A DNA stretch of 11,167 bases from an uncultured Eubacteriales bacterium (GCA_900549105.1 URND01000099.1:1-11167), one strand, 5' to 3'. Counted from the stretch's first letter, positions 1 to 7,626 are shown. Numbers and translations are program-made. The notes: generated by a model from the letters alone, not told the origin.

Positions 1-1168
1 AAAGATTTTTGCACGGTTCAGGGAAAAGGCACTGCTTATTTTTACAGACACCCTTTGTCAGCTGCTTTTGGCAGGAAGGATGCCGGAAATTCGCCGTCGG
101 CCCGCCCACATCATGGATATATCCCTTAAAATCCGAATCCCATGTAAAGGCCTTTGCTTCATTGATAATCGATTCATGGCTTCGAGTCTGAATAATCCGC
201 CCCTGATGAAATGTCAGAGCACAGAAGCTGCAGCCGCCGAAACAGCCCCGGTTGCTTACAAGGCTGAATTTAACTTCCTCGATAGCCGGAACTCCCCCGG
301 CCGCTTCATAGGAAGGATGATAAGTACGCATATAATTCAGGCCATATACCCTATCCATCTCTGCCGTTGTCAAAGGCTTTGACGCCGGATTCTGCACCAC
401 ATAGAGATGCTCTCCATATTTTTCAACCATTCTCTGTCCGCTGAAGGGATCCGTATTCATATACTGGGTATAAAAACTTTCCGCATATTTGCGCTTGCTC
501 TCTTTCAGCTCATTAAAAGATGGCAGAACGATGGCATCGTAGACGGATTCCAGAGATTTTGTCTTATAAACAGTTCCCGGAATAAAAGTAATATCCCGGA
601 TATCCAGGCCGCTGTCAAGGGCGTCCGCCACCTCCACGATAGACCGCTCGCCCATACCGTAAAGGAGCAGGTCCGCCCCCGAATCCAGGAGCACAGAGCG
701 CTTCAGCGTATCGCTCCAATAATCATAATGGGCCAGCCGTCTCAGGCTAGCTTCAATCCCGCCGATAATAATGGGAACATCTTTATAGGTCTGGCGAATC
801 AGATTGCCGTATACCACAGTGGCGTAATCCGGGCGTTTTCCATAAACACCGCCCGGCGTATAGGCATCATTATGACGGCGTTTTTTAGATACCGTATAAT
901 GATTGACCATCGAATCCATATTCCCGGCGCTGATGATAAAACCAAGCCTCGGCTTTCCATAGATATCGATGCTCTTCCTGTTCTTCCAGTCCGGTTGGGA
1001 AATAATTCCGACCCGGTAATTATTAGCCTCCAATACCCGGCTGATAATCGCATGGCCAAAGGAGGGATGGTCCACATAGGCATCGCCGATGACATAGGTA
1101 AAATCCACCTCATCCCATCCTCTGGCTTCCATATCCGCTTTACAAACCGGTAAAAAATCTTTAATCAT
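1..1168 (-). CDS. ygiQ: YgiQ family radical SAM protein (3' end beyond window)
   Basis: The first 389 residues are visible and the C-terminus lies beyond the left edge; family members are usually well over 600 residues. Residues 1 to about 300 match the YgiQ N-terminal domain, for example GDAYVDHPSFGHA near the start, YTPGGVYGKRPD and IIGGIEASLRRLAHYDYWSD. The radical SAM domain follows, with its 4Fe-4S motif CFGGCSFC at C309, C313 and C316 (CxxxCxxC). Further on come HDVGGPTANF and four more cysteines, C366, C375, C380 and C386. Radical SAM enzymes cleave S-adenosylmethionine to start radical chemistry; the substrate of YgiQ is not established. The ATG overlaps the HAD gene's stop as ATGA, and GAGGA sits about 6 nt upstream, so it is translationally coupled and the last visible gene of operon B. 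No frameshift is seen. Family assignment is firm; function is unknown. Confidence 0.93.
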   Translation of the reverse strand, partial: MIKDFLPVCKADMEARGWDEVDFTYVIGDAYVDHPSFGHAIISRVLEANNYRVGIISQPDWKNRKSIDIYGKPRLGFIISAGNMDSMVNHYTVSKKRRHNDAYTPGGVYGKRPDYATVVYGNLIRQTYKDVPIIIGGIEASLRRLAHYDYWSDTLKRSVLLDSGADLLLYGMGERSIVEVADALDSGLDIRDITFIPGTVYKTKSLESVYDAIVLPSFNELKESKRKYAESFYTQYMNTDPFSGQRMVEKYGEHLYVVQNPASKPLTTAEMDRVYGLNYMRTYHPSYEAAGGVPAIEEVKFSLVSNRGCFGGCSFCALTFHQGRIIQTRSHESIINEAKAFTWDSDFKGYIHDVGGPTANFRHPSCQKQLTKGVCKNKQCLFPEPCKNL

Positions 1169-1809
1169 AATAGTTCCTCATAGCTTTTTATATAAAAATC
1201 TGCAAGACGGATTTTTTCTTCTCTGTCTTTCATAGAATATTCATCTTCAACGGCACAAACCGTCATCCCCGCCCTTTTTCCGGCAATAATCCCGAAGGGG
1301 ATATCTTCAAAAACAAGACACCTTTCCGGATTGGCCCCCAGTTTTTTTGCCGCTTCCAGATAAACTTCCGGGTCCGGCTTGCCATTGATAATCTCATCTC
1401 CGGTCACCATAGCTGAAAAATAATCCTCAACCTGATGGCTTTTTAAAATTGCCTCTGTCAATATCCGCGAATTGCTTGTGGCAATACCGCAAGGAATCTT
1501 TTTCCATTTTAATTTATCCAAAAAAGCGCGGACACCCGATTTTAACGGAATATCCGTCGTATATTTCTCATAGGCCATCCGATTCCAGTCATCCATAATC
1601 TTCTCCAGACTGTCCTTGATGGCAAAATTTTCTTTGAAGTAAACCGCCGTCTGATACATGCTCAGACCTTCAATTGCCTGCTGCAGCCCCTTCGGCACAG
1701 GCAAATGGAATTTTTTCAGATAATCCACATCAATGTCTCCCCACATGGACATGGATTCGACTAATGTTCCGTCCAAATCGAACAAAACCGCTTCGATATT
1801 ATTCAGCAT
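1165..1809 (-). CDS. HAD family phosphatase, beta-phosphoglucomutase-like (subfamily IA)
   Basis: A 214-residue soluble HAD hydrolase. Motif I is FDLDGTLVES, with nucleophile D11 and acid/base D13. Motif II is GIATSNS around T111, motif III is NGKPDPEVY with K144, and motif IV is LVFEDIPFG with E168 and D169. The helical cap between residues about 17 and 90 fits the IA group that includes beta-phosphoglucomutase and small sugar-phosphate phosphatases. The exact substrate cannot be read from the sequence. An upstream in-frame ATG at 1869 would overlap the preceding gene by 71 bases and has no ribosome binding site. The chosen ATG at 1809 has GGAGG 6 nt upstream and overlaps the end of the pseudouridine synthase gene by only 11 bases. 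It overlaps ygiQ by 4 bases at its own stop. Its place between RNA-modifying genes may be incidental. Confidence 0.93.
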   Translation of the reverse strand: MLNNIEAVLFDLDGTLVESMSMWGDIDVDYLKKFHLPVPKGLQQAIEGLSMYQTAVYFKENFAIKDSLEKIMDDWNRMAYEKYTTDIPLKSGVRAFLDKLKWKKIPCGIATSNSRILTEAILKSHQVEDYFSAMVTGDEIINGKPDPEVYLEAAKKLGANPERCLVFEDIPFGIIAGKRAGMTVCAVEDEYSMKDREEKIRLADFYIKSYEELL

Positions 1810-2548
1810 ACAGTTCCTCCAGTTCACTGGTTGATAATTGTCGATACTCTCCCGGTCTGAGGGTTTCATCCAGCCTGAGACTTCCCATGGAAAGCCGTTT
1901 TAAGTAAATAACTTCTTTTCCCACGGCATGAACCATCCGTTTAACCTGATGAAACTTGCCCTCATAAATTTTCAGCCGGATTTCCGAAGTTTCTTCCGGG
2001 GCTTTGCCGTCTCTGCAGCCCGGTTCTCCGGCTTTCGGATGGACTGCGAGGATTTCAAGTTCTGCCGGCAGCGCCGTCAATTCTTCATCCACATAAAGCC
2101 CTTCCGCAAAGCTTTTGACATCCGCCTCTGTCATAATGCCGGAAACGACGGCATAATAAACCTTTGCCACATGATGGCGCGGCGATAAAAGCCTGTGGGC
2201 CAGCTTTCCGTCATTGGTTAGCAAAAGAAGCCCTTCCGTATCCCTGTCCAGCCGTCCCACCGGAAATAAATCCTTTCTCCGGCTGTCCTGAATCAAATCC
2301 ACTACGGTTTTTTCTCTGGCATCTTCCGTGGCAGAAATAACCCCGGCCGGTTTATTGAGCATAATGTATTCATATTCAACAAAGTCCACCGGTGTGCCTT
2401 TCCAAAAAACTTTATCTTCACCGGATACTTTGTACTCCGGCCGGGCTACAGTTTCTCCATTAACCCGGGCGGCCCCTTTGCGAATTCCCTGCTTTACCTC
2501 GCTCCGGCTGCCCAGACCCATTTCGGTCAAATATTTATCCAATCTCAC
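1799..2548 (-). CDS. rsuA: RsuA-family 16S rRNA pseudouridine synthase
   Basis: A 249-residue enzyme converting a uridine in structured RNA to pseudouridine; the RsuA group acts on 16S rRNA (U516 in E. coli). An N-terminal S4 RNA-binding domain covers residues 1 to about 45 (MRLDKYLTEMGLGSRSEVKQ). The catalytic domain carries GRLDRDTEGLLLLTNDG, with the aspartate nucleophile at D101. HHVAKVYYAVV follows, and near the C-terminus KFHQVKRM and LKRLSMG, all typical of the RsuA/RluB/RluE/RluF family. The start codon is GTG at 2548, with AGGAG 9 nt upstream; no better start is seen. The gene begins 28 nt after the RsmF-like methyltransferase and overlaps the HAD gene at its end. RsuA versus RluB cannot be settled by eye; the context with other small-subunit rRNA modifiers favours RsuA. 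Confidence 0.9.
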   Translation of the reverse strand: MRLDKYLTEMGLGSRSEVKQGIRKGAARVNGETVARPEYKVSGEDKVFWKGTPVDFVEYEYIMLNKPAGVISATEDAREKTVVDLIQDSRRKDLFPVGRLDRDTEGLLLLTNDGKLAHRLLSPRHHVAKVYYAVVSGIMTEADVKSFAEGLYVDEELTALPAELEILAVHPKAGEPGCRDGKAPEETSEIRLKIYEGKFHQVKRMVHAVGKEVIYLKRLSMGSLRLDETLRPGEYRQLSTSELEELYAE

Positions 2549-2576
2549 TTTTTAAATCTCCTGTTGCCGCAAAGAC

Positions 2577-3968
2577 TCACTGCCAGCGCCATCCCGATGG
2601 GTATTTATTCTTTAATGTGCCGCCGGACACTTTTCCCCATCCGAGAGAATGGCCGCAGACGCCGACAATATACCATCCATTTGGAAGTTCCGGCGATACT
2701 TCCAATGTTTCGCATTTCAAATATTTAATGACGCGGGCGTCCGACAGTTCCAAATCAATCCAATGGCTGCATTCGGACGGTTCCAGCCCCCGGGCAAAAA
2801 AGCCGGACGGCTCAAAACGTTTTTTCTTAATATCTCCCAGGTACCATCCGGTACGCATCCGGCGCAGCCTTCCAAGGGCCGGGGCATGCTCCGGCAGATA
2901 GCTTAAATGGTCTCCCTGCAGCATAAGCCGCGACGGTTCAAAATCCATCCGGACGCCGCTTTCCCTTAAAAATCCGGCAAATTCTTCCGGCAGTTCCTTT
3001 ATATTCCCGGTTTCCTCCGCCCATAAAGTTTCCGACGGCTCGCCGTCTTTTTTTAATAGGGCGGTAAAATGTCCCTCGCCTTTCAGATAATGGGGCCAGA
3101 GCCGTTTTGCATGGCGAATTTCCTCAAATCCGTCCACCCATTCCGGGTGGGCCGAAGCCAGTCCTTCTCCTCCCTGCCCAATCGGAACAACGTGCATATC
3201 CGGATAGTTTTCCAGAATATATTGGAGCGTTCCTTCGTTTTCTTCCACAGAAAATGTACAGGTTGAATAAACCATCATGCCCCCGGCCTTCAGCATGCGA
3301 ATTCCGCTGTCGACAATCTCACGCTGAAGCTTTGAAAAAAACTCCGGGCCGTTTTTCTCCCAGGCCTTCATCATCGAAGGCTCTTTTCGAAACATACCTT
3401 CGCCGGAACATGGCGCATCGATAAGTATTTTATCAAAACAGCCCTCAAAAGGCCCGGCAAGATTTTTAGGGTCCTCTGTTAAGACAATACTGTTCCTCAC
3501 ACCGCTGGCTTCAATATTTTTAAGCAGAGCCTTGGCCCTGGATGCACTGATATCATTGGATACAAGGAGACCTGTCCCCTGAAGCTTTGCGGCCAGAGCC
3601 GTACTCTTGCCGCCCGGCGCCGCACACATATCGAGGATAATATCCCCCGGCGACACGGGAAGCACCTGGGCCGGAAACATGGCGCTTGGTTCCTGGATAT
3701 AATATAATCCGGCATGATACAACGGATTTTTGGAATATTCCCGGCTTCCGCTGTAATAGAAGCCTGTCGGGCACCAGGATACCGGTTCCAACGCCTGAGA
3801 TGTCAGTTTAAGATATTCCTCCGGGGTGATTTTCAGCGTATTCATACGCAGGCCCGCATAGGTTTTTTCCTCATAACTGTCTGAAAAGGCTTCATATTCG
3901 CTGCCGAGCAGTTCTTTCATCCGCAGGACAAAGGTTTCCGGCAGCTGTTCTTTCAATGATTTCTTCAT
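2577..3968 (-). CDS. rsmF: RsmF-like 16S rRNA m5C methyltransferase (NOL1/NOP2/Sun family)
   Basis: A 463-residue SAM-dependent RNA methyltransferase that puts a methyl group on C5 of cytidine in rRNA. In this numbering the SAM-binding motif DMCAAPGGKS is near residue 113, the motif IV cysteine is C187 in DAPCSGEGMFRK, and the catalytic cysteine is C237 in STCTFSVEENE. The two-cysteine arrangement marks the m5C class. A C-terminal extension of about 170 residues, ending in CGHSLGWGKVSGG and YPSGWRWQ, fits the RsmF-type RNA-binding tail and not RsmB, which carries an N-terminal NusB-like domain. The ATG at 3980 overlaps the rnhA stop by one base but lacks a ribosome binding site. The ATG at 3968 has GAGGG 5 nt upstream and gives MKKSLKEQLPETF, so I chose it. 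Target position within 16S rRNA is not readable. Confidence 0.9.
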   Translation of the reverse strand: MKKSLKEQLPETFVLRMKELLGSEYEAFSDSYEEKTYAGLRMNTLKITPEEYLKLTSQALEPVSWCPTGFYYSGSREYSKNPLYHAGLYYIQEPSAMFPAQVLPVSPGDIILDMCAAPGGKSTALAAKLQGTGLLVSNDISASRAKALLKNIEASGVRNSIVLTEDPKNLAGPFEGCFDKILIDAPCSGEGMFRKEPSMMKAWEKNGPEFFSKLQREIVDSGIRMLKAGGMMVYSTCTFSVEENEGTLQYILENYPDMHVVPIGQGGEGLASAHPEWVDGFEEIRHAKRLWPHYLKGEGHFTALLKKDGEPSETLWAEETGNIKELPEEFAGFLRESGVRMDFEPSRLMLQGDHLSYLPEHAPALGRLRRMRTGWYLGDIKKKRFEPSGFFARGLEPSECSHWIDLELSDARVIKYLKCETLEVSPELPNGWYIVGVCGHSLGWGKVSGGTLKNKYPSGWRWQ

Positions 3969-3979
3969 TCTATCCCTCA

Positions 3980-4456
3980 TTACTCTGTTATTTCATCTTC
4001 GATTAAATTGCCGCTGTCGGCCGCCGTCGTAGCCAGAGTGTCGCAGCGTTCATTCTGGGGATGGCCGTCATGCCCTTTGACCCAGTTCCAGGTTACCTGA
4101 TGGGACTCGGAAGCTTTTAAGAGCCGTTTCCACAAATCGGTGTTTTTCACCGGCTCATTTTTCCCCCTTGTCCATCCCTTTTTTATCCAGTTTTCAATCC
4201 AGTGCTTATTAAAGGCATTGATCAAATACTGGGAATCTGAGAAAACATCCACCCGGCAGGGCCGGTTCAGCGCTTCAAAGCCCACAATGGCCGCCATCAT
4301 TTCCATTCGATTATTCGTTGTCTTTATATATCCCTGGGACATTTCCTTCACATGAAGCTGTCCCTTTGTATCTATATACTCTAAAATTGTTCCGTATCCG
4401 CCGGGACCGTCAGGATTCCCCCTGGCTGAACCATCCGTATACATCGTCACTTTCAT
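3980..4456 (-). CDS. rnhA: Ribonuclease HI
   Basis: A 158-residue type 1 RNase H, which cuts the RNA strand of RNA/DNA hybrids such as R-loops and Okazaki primers. The metal-binding carboxylates are all present: D8 in MYTDGSARGNPG-like context, E52 in NNRMEMMA, D74 in VFSDSQYLINA and D139 in NERCDTLA, with the helper histidine H129 in VKGHDGHPQNE. The basic protrusion around WIENWIKKGWTRGKNEPVKN (residues 87-105) is also present. Length is normal for bacterial RNase HI. Two adjacent ATG codons occur; the second, at 4456, has AAGGA at a workable 5-nt spacing, whereas the first would be only 2 nt from it. This is the first gene of operon B, preceded by a putative sigma-A promoter. Its stop abuts the RsmF-like gene. 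Confidence 0.96.
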   Translation of the reverse strand: MKVTMYTDGSARGNPDGPGGYGTILEYIDTKGQLHVKEMSQGYIKTTNNRMEMMAAIVGFEALNRPCRVDVFSDSQYLINAFNKHWIENWIKKGWTRGKNEPVKNTDLWKRLLKASESHQVTWNWVKGHDGHPQNERCDTLATTAADSGNLIEDEITE

Positions 4457-4504
4457 CATTATCCTTCACCCCATTCCAAACCTGTTTTTGGGCATACATA
4501 TTTA

Positions 4505-4533
4505 ATATTAACATTATTAGGGAAGAAAGGCAA
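4505..4533 (-). promoter_or_regulatory. Putative sigma-A promoter of the rnhA operon
   Basis: On the minus strand TTGCCT (4533-4528) is followed after exactly 17 nt by TAATAT (4510-4505). It lies in the 149-base gap between the spoIVA stop and rnhA, downstream of the spoIVA terminator, where a new promoter is needed. Both boxes are imperfect and the surrounding DNA is AT-rich, so another -10 nearby is possible. Confidence 0.5.
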
Positions 4534-4563
4534 TCTGTTTATGACGGAAGGTCAAATACTCCG

Positions 4564-4599
4564 AAAAAAAGGGACTATCTGCAAAATGCAAATAATCCC
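4564..4599 (-). terminator. Intrinsic terminator of spoIVA
   Basis: Minus-strand RNA pairs GGGATTATTTGCA with TGCAGATAGTCCC in a continuous 13-bp stem (two G-U pairs) closed by a TTT loop, followed at once by seven T's (4570-4564). It begins 10 nt after the spoIVA stop codon. The two wobble pairs become A-C mismatches on the other strand, so the element is directional. It separates the sporulation gene from operon B. Confidence 0.93.
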
Positions 4600-4608
4600 A
4601 TAAAAGCC

Positions 4609-6084
4609 TTATATAATAACAAAAACAACGCCGCCATTGCTGTCGTTAATAATCTTCTGTAAGGTTTCCTGCAATTTTGTCTGGCTTTCATCGGTCATCC
4701 GGGCCACCTTTGTCTGAATCCCCTCTTCCACCAACTGGCCGACGGATTTACCGAAAATCAGCGTATTCCACATTTCTCCCTGACTTTCCCGGCTGTTGGC
4801 CCGAATATAGCGAATCAAATCTTCCGCCTGTTCCTGAGTGCCGACAATCGGGGCAATCTCCGTTTCAATGGTTGCCTGAATCATATGGATGGACGGCGCA
4901 TGGGCTTTGATATTGACCCCATACTTGCTGCCATGGCGAATCAGTTCCGGCTCCTCAAAAATAACTTCCTCCGCCTTCGGTGTCACCATGCCGTAGCCCT
5001 GCCCCTTGACCGCGGCCACCGCCTGGGACACCTTTCCAAACTCTTCCCGCTTATCTGCCAAATCTTTAATCATCCGATAAAACTCATATTCGCCCTGAAC
5101 CTCGCTGCCGATTAATTCGGAGAGCATCTCATAGTAATACTTCATATCCAGCTCCATATGAATTTTAATTCGTCCGCTGGACATATCCATCTGCTCCACA
5201 TAATACTTTTTCAGCCATGGCTGGCTGAAATAATCTTCATTTTTGCGAAAATCCCTCATGGAGCGGGTATTGGACAGAAGTTCCTTCAGCATGGCAATAA
5301 TCTGCCCCTTCAGTTCATGGGTTTTAGGAAGCACATCCAGCCATCTCGGCAGATAAAATTCCATGTCTGCCACAGGAAATTCATAGAGAAGGGACTGCAT
5401 CATTGCCTCCACATCCTGTTTTTTCAGCTGGTCACAATTTAAAGACATGCATTGAACCTGATATTTATTCTCAAGAGACTGGCGCAATTCCTGGGCTTCC
5501 TCGGAATAAGGCCGTACGGAATTCAGCAGAATCATAAAAGGCTTGCCGATTTTCTTCAATTCTTCAACGGCCTTCTCCTCTGCGGGTACATAATGCTGTC
5601 TCGGAATATCGCCAAAGCTTCCGTCAGAGGTCACCACAAGTCCGATGGTCGCATGTTCATGAATCACCTTCTGAGTGCCGATTTCCGCCGCCTTCGTGAA
5701 GGGCACCGGTTCATTATACCAGGGAGTCATCACCATCCGCTCCGCACCGTTCTCCTCATGCCCCGAGGCTCCCTCCACCATAAAGCCAACACAGTCAATG
5801 CACCGGATTTTTACCTGCACATCGTCATCCACCGGAATCTCCACCGCTGTCTTTGGAATAAATTTCGGCTCAGATGTCATGATCACCGTGCCGCCGCTGC
5901 TCTGGGGCAATTCATCCTTCGCCTGTTCCCGGCTATGTACGTCTGCAATTCGGGGAATTACCATCATATCCATAAACCGTTTGATAAAGGTAGACTTGCC
6001 GGTCCGAACCGGGCCAACGACCCCAAGGTAAATTTCCCCGCCGGTTCTGGCCTGAATATCTTTATAAAGATTAAACTGGTCCAT
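4609..6084 (-). CDS. spoIVA: Stage IV sporulation protein A (spore coat basement-layer ATPase)
   Basis: A 491-residue protein, nearly the length of Bacillus subtilis SpoIVA. It coats the forespore outer membrane in the mother cell, hydrolyses ATP to polymerise into the coat basement layer, and is needed for coat and cortex assembly. The N-terminal nucleotide-binding domain shows GVVGPVRTGKSTFIKRFM with Walker A G24 to S31 (K30), KDELPQSSGGTVIMT ending at T70, and the aspartate D97 in IDCVGF. ENGAERMVMTPWYNEPVPF and AEIGTQKVIHEH follow, then the helical middle domain. The C-terminal part has GSKYGVNIKAHAPSIHMI and ends GGVVFVII, like the conserved hydrophobic family tail needed for forespore localisation. 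The upstream ATG at 6123 lies inside the hairpin region and is rejected; the ATG at 6084 has AGGAGG 6 nt away. The gene is monocistronic, with a strong terminator after it and an unusual leader hairpin before it. In Bacillus it is under sigma-E. Confidence 0.97.
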   Translation of the reverse strand: MDQFNLYKDIQARTGGEIYLGVVGPVRTGKSTFIKRFMDMMVIPRIADVHSREQAKDELPQSSGGTVIMTSEPKFIPKTAVEIPVDDDVQVKIRCIDCVGFMVEGASGHEENGAERMVMTPWYNEPVPFTKAAEIGTQKVIHEHATIGLVVTSDGSFGDIPRQHYVPAEEKAVEELKKIGKPFMILLNSVRPYSEEAQELRQSLENKYQVQCMSLNCDQLKKQDVEAMMQSLLYEFPVADMEFYLPRWLDVLPKTHELKGQIIAMLKELLSNTRSMRDFRKNEDYFSQPWLKKYYVEQMDMSSGRIKIHMELDMKYYYEMLSELIGSEVQGEYEFYRMIKDLADKREEFGKVSQAVAAVKGQGYGMVTPKAEEVIFEEPELIRHGSKYGVNIKAHAPSIHMIQATIETEIAPIVGTQEQAEDLIRYIRANSRESQGEMWNTLIFGKSVGQLVEEGIQTKVARMTDESQTKLQETLQKIINDSNGGVVFVII

Positions 6085-6128
6085 AAAAAACCTCCTCACA
6101 TATACTGCTATAAATATATGCAAGGAGG
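6085..6128 (-). promoter_or_regulatory. Hairpin containing the spoIVA Shine-Dalgarno, followed by T6: candidate terminator of pepD and ribosome-binding-site lid
   Basis: On minus-strand RNA the arm CCTCCTTGCATATA (6128-6115) pairs with TATATGTGAGGAGG (6104-6091) over all 14 positions, including two adjacent G-U pairs, around a 10-nt loop. The 3' arm holds the spoIVA Shine-Dalgarno AGGAGG. Six T's (6090-6085) follow directly and then the ATG. The GC-rich base of the stem beside a T-run has the geometry of an intrinsic terminator. It starts 37 nt after the pepD stop, and no other terminator is visible in that gap. The structure is seen directly; its function is inferred. Confidence 0.75.
6113..6120 (-). 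promoter_or_regulatory. Possible sigma-E -10 element for spoIVA
   Basis: The minus-strand octamer CATATATT fits the sigma-E -10 consensus CATAYAHT as I recall it, and would place the start of transcription near 6109-6105, about 22 nt before the ATG. The region 13 to 16 nt upstream has no convincing sigma-E -35 box (best about three of seven positions), so this is tentative. SpoIVA is a sigma-E gene in Bacillus subtilis. Confidence 0.35.
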
Positions 6129-6165
6129 AAATTGATAAGAACTTTTTTATTCGCCCTTCGATGAC

Positions 6166-7626
6166 TCAGACTTTCATCCGGCTCAGAATGGTACGAATCA
6201 GGCGATAAGTCCGCTGAACCGATGCAATGCTCAAATGCTCATCCGGCGTATGAATATCAAAAATATCCGGTCCCATAGCAACAATATCCAAATCCGGCAT
6301 TTTCTCTGAAATCAGTCCACATTCCAGTCCGGCATGAATGGCTTCAATATTGGCGTCTTTTCCGAATAATTCTTTATAGGTGGCCGCCACAGTCTCCCGA
6401 ATCGGCGAATGGCTTCGATAAGACCAGTGCGGATACTCTCCGTCATAGCTGTAAGTACCGCCAAGAAACTCGGTCATATAAGCCAGTTGATTGCTGATAT
6501 AGAATTTCAAACTCTTCTTACTGCTTCGAACAGCCCAGCAAAAGCTGACCTCGTCCCCTTCAGTGCGGACAATACCCATATTTAAAGAACTTTCAACCAA
6601 TCCCGGAAGTTCCATACTCATTGTCTGAATACCGTTTGGCGATTGTATGAACATAAATAATATACGTTCCATATCTGCCGGATGGAAGATTTTAAATTCT
6701 TCCTCTTTTTCACTTTCTATCTTCAATTCAATTCGAATCCGACTATCTGAAACGCCAAATTCATCCTGAATATCTGCGGCAAACTTATCTCTGATTTCTT
6801 TGGCCCTGGCCACATCCTCCGGCCGAAGCACGATTTTTGCCTGAGCTTCCCGCGGAATGGCATTATCCTTCATACCGCCGCTGACCTCGCGGACACCCAC
6901 ATTCAATTCTTTGTTCAATTCAAAAAGGAAACGGCCAAGCAGACGATTGGCATTTGCCCTGCCGCAGTGAATTTCGGCCCCGGAATGACCGCCTTTTAAA
7001 CCGCTGATTTTCAGTTCAGCGCCAACGCCTTCCCAGCCAACAAAACGCACCGGGAGGGACGCCCGGCTTTTCATTCCTCCGGCACAGGAAGTTAAAATCT
7101 GACCTTCGCTCTCATTATCCAGATTTAAAAGACAGCTTGCCTTCAGGTCGCTGACATCCAGCACGCTGGCTCCCTTCATGCCCACCTCTTCATCAGTGGT
7201 AATGACAACTTCCAGTTCCGGGTGTTCAAGGCTGTCATCCTCAAGAATCGCCAGGGCAAAAGCAACGGCAATCCCATCGTCGCCGCCAAGGGTTGTTCCA
7301 TCAGCGGAAACGAAGTCTCCGTCAACTCTTAATCTCAGCCCTTCCTTTTCAAAATCAAAATCCACATCGCTGTTTTTTTCACACACCATATCCATATGGC
7401 CCTGAAGCATGACTACCGGCGCATTCTCATAGCCGGCTGATGCAGGTTTCCGGATAACGACATTATTCGCTTCATCCTGGCGCACCCACAAATCGTGAGA
7501 TTTTGCAAAGGCCACGCAGTAATCACTGATAGCCTTCTCATTCCCAGACCCATGGGGAATCCCGCAGATTTCCTCAAAATAGTGAAATACCCTTTCAGGT
7601 TCCAATCCTTTTAATACTTCAGACAT
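6166..7626 (-). CDS. pepD: Aminoacyl-histidine dipeptidase, peptidase family M20C (PepD)
   Basis: A 486-residue cytosolic zinc dipeptidase of the PepD type, which cleaves a broad range of dipeptides including Xaa-His. Metal and catalytic residues are visible: H77 and D79 in LQGHMDMVCEKN, the bridging aspartate in GGDDGIA (about D116), the catalytic E146 with metal ligand E147 in TTDEEVGMKGA, D170 in LLNLDNESEG, and the last metal histidine in FDIHTPDEHLSI near the C-terminus. An inserted dimerisation or lid domain covers roughly residues 195-385. The start at 7626 follows GGGGG with 7-nt spacing. It lies 21 nt downstream of UPF0210 and is the last gene of operon A. Any role for the dipeptidase linked to its UPF0210 neighbour is unknown. 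No anomalies are seen in length or motifs. Confidence 0.95.
   Translation of the reverse strand: MSEVLKGLEPERVFHYFEEICGIPHGSGNEKAISDYCVAFAKSHDLWVRQDEANNVVIRKPASAGYENAPVVMLQGHMDMVCEKNSDVDFDFEKEGLRLRVDGDFVSADGTTLGGDDGIAVAFALAILEDDSLEHPELEVVITTDEEVGMKGASVLDVSDLKASCLLNLDNESEGQILTSCAGGMKSRASLPVRFVGWEGVGAELKISGLKGGHSGAEIHCGRANANRLLGRFLFELNKELNVGVREVSGGMKDNAIPREAQAKIVLRPEDVARAKEIRDKFAADIQDEFGVSDSRIRIELKIESEKEEEFKIFHPADMERILFMFIQSPNGIQTMSMELPGLVESSLNMGIVRTEGDEVSFCWAVRSSKKSLKFYISNQLAYMTEFLGGTYSYDGEYPHWSYRSHSPIRETVAATYKELFGKDANIEAIHAGLECGLISEKMPDLDIVAMGPDIFDIHTPDEHLSIASVQRTYRLIRTILSRMKV

Noticed and set aside
407..1153. Plus-strand 248-residue open frame
   Set aside because: It is antisense to the firmly recognised ygiQ reading frame and has no family resemblance or ribosome binding site support.
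4550..4556. TTGACC upstream of rnhA as a -35 box
   Set aside because: No -10-like hexamer lies 16-18 nt downstream; the TTGCCT/TAATAT pair fits better.
6085..6123. Longer spoIVA start beginning at 6123
   Set aside because: It would translate through the hairpin and Shine-Dalgarno; the family N-terminus and AGGAGG support 6084.
6122..6128. AAGGAGG on the plus strand as a ribosome binding site for a rightward gene
   Set aside because: The only following frame (TTG start) stops after about ten codons; the bases are explained as the complement of the spoIVA anti-Shine-Dalgarno arm.
5452..6135. Plus-strand 227-residue open frame opposite spoIVA
   Set aside because: It lies antisense to a clear, complete spoIVA, resembles no family I know, and has no convincing start site; it is a shadow of spoIVA codon use.
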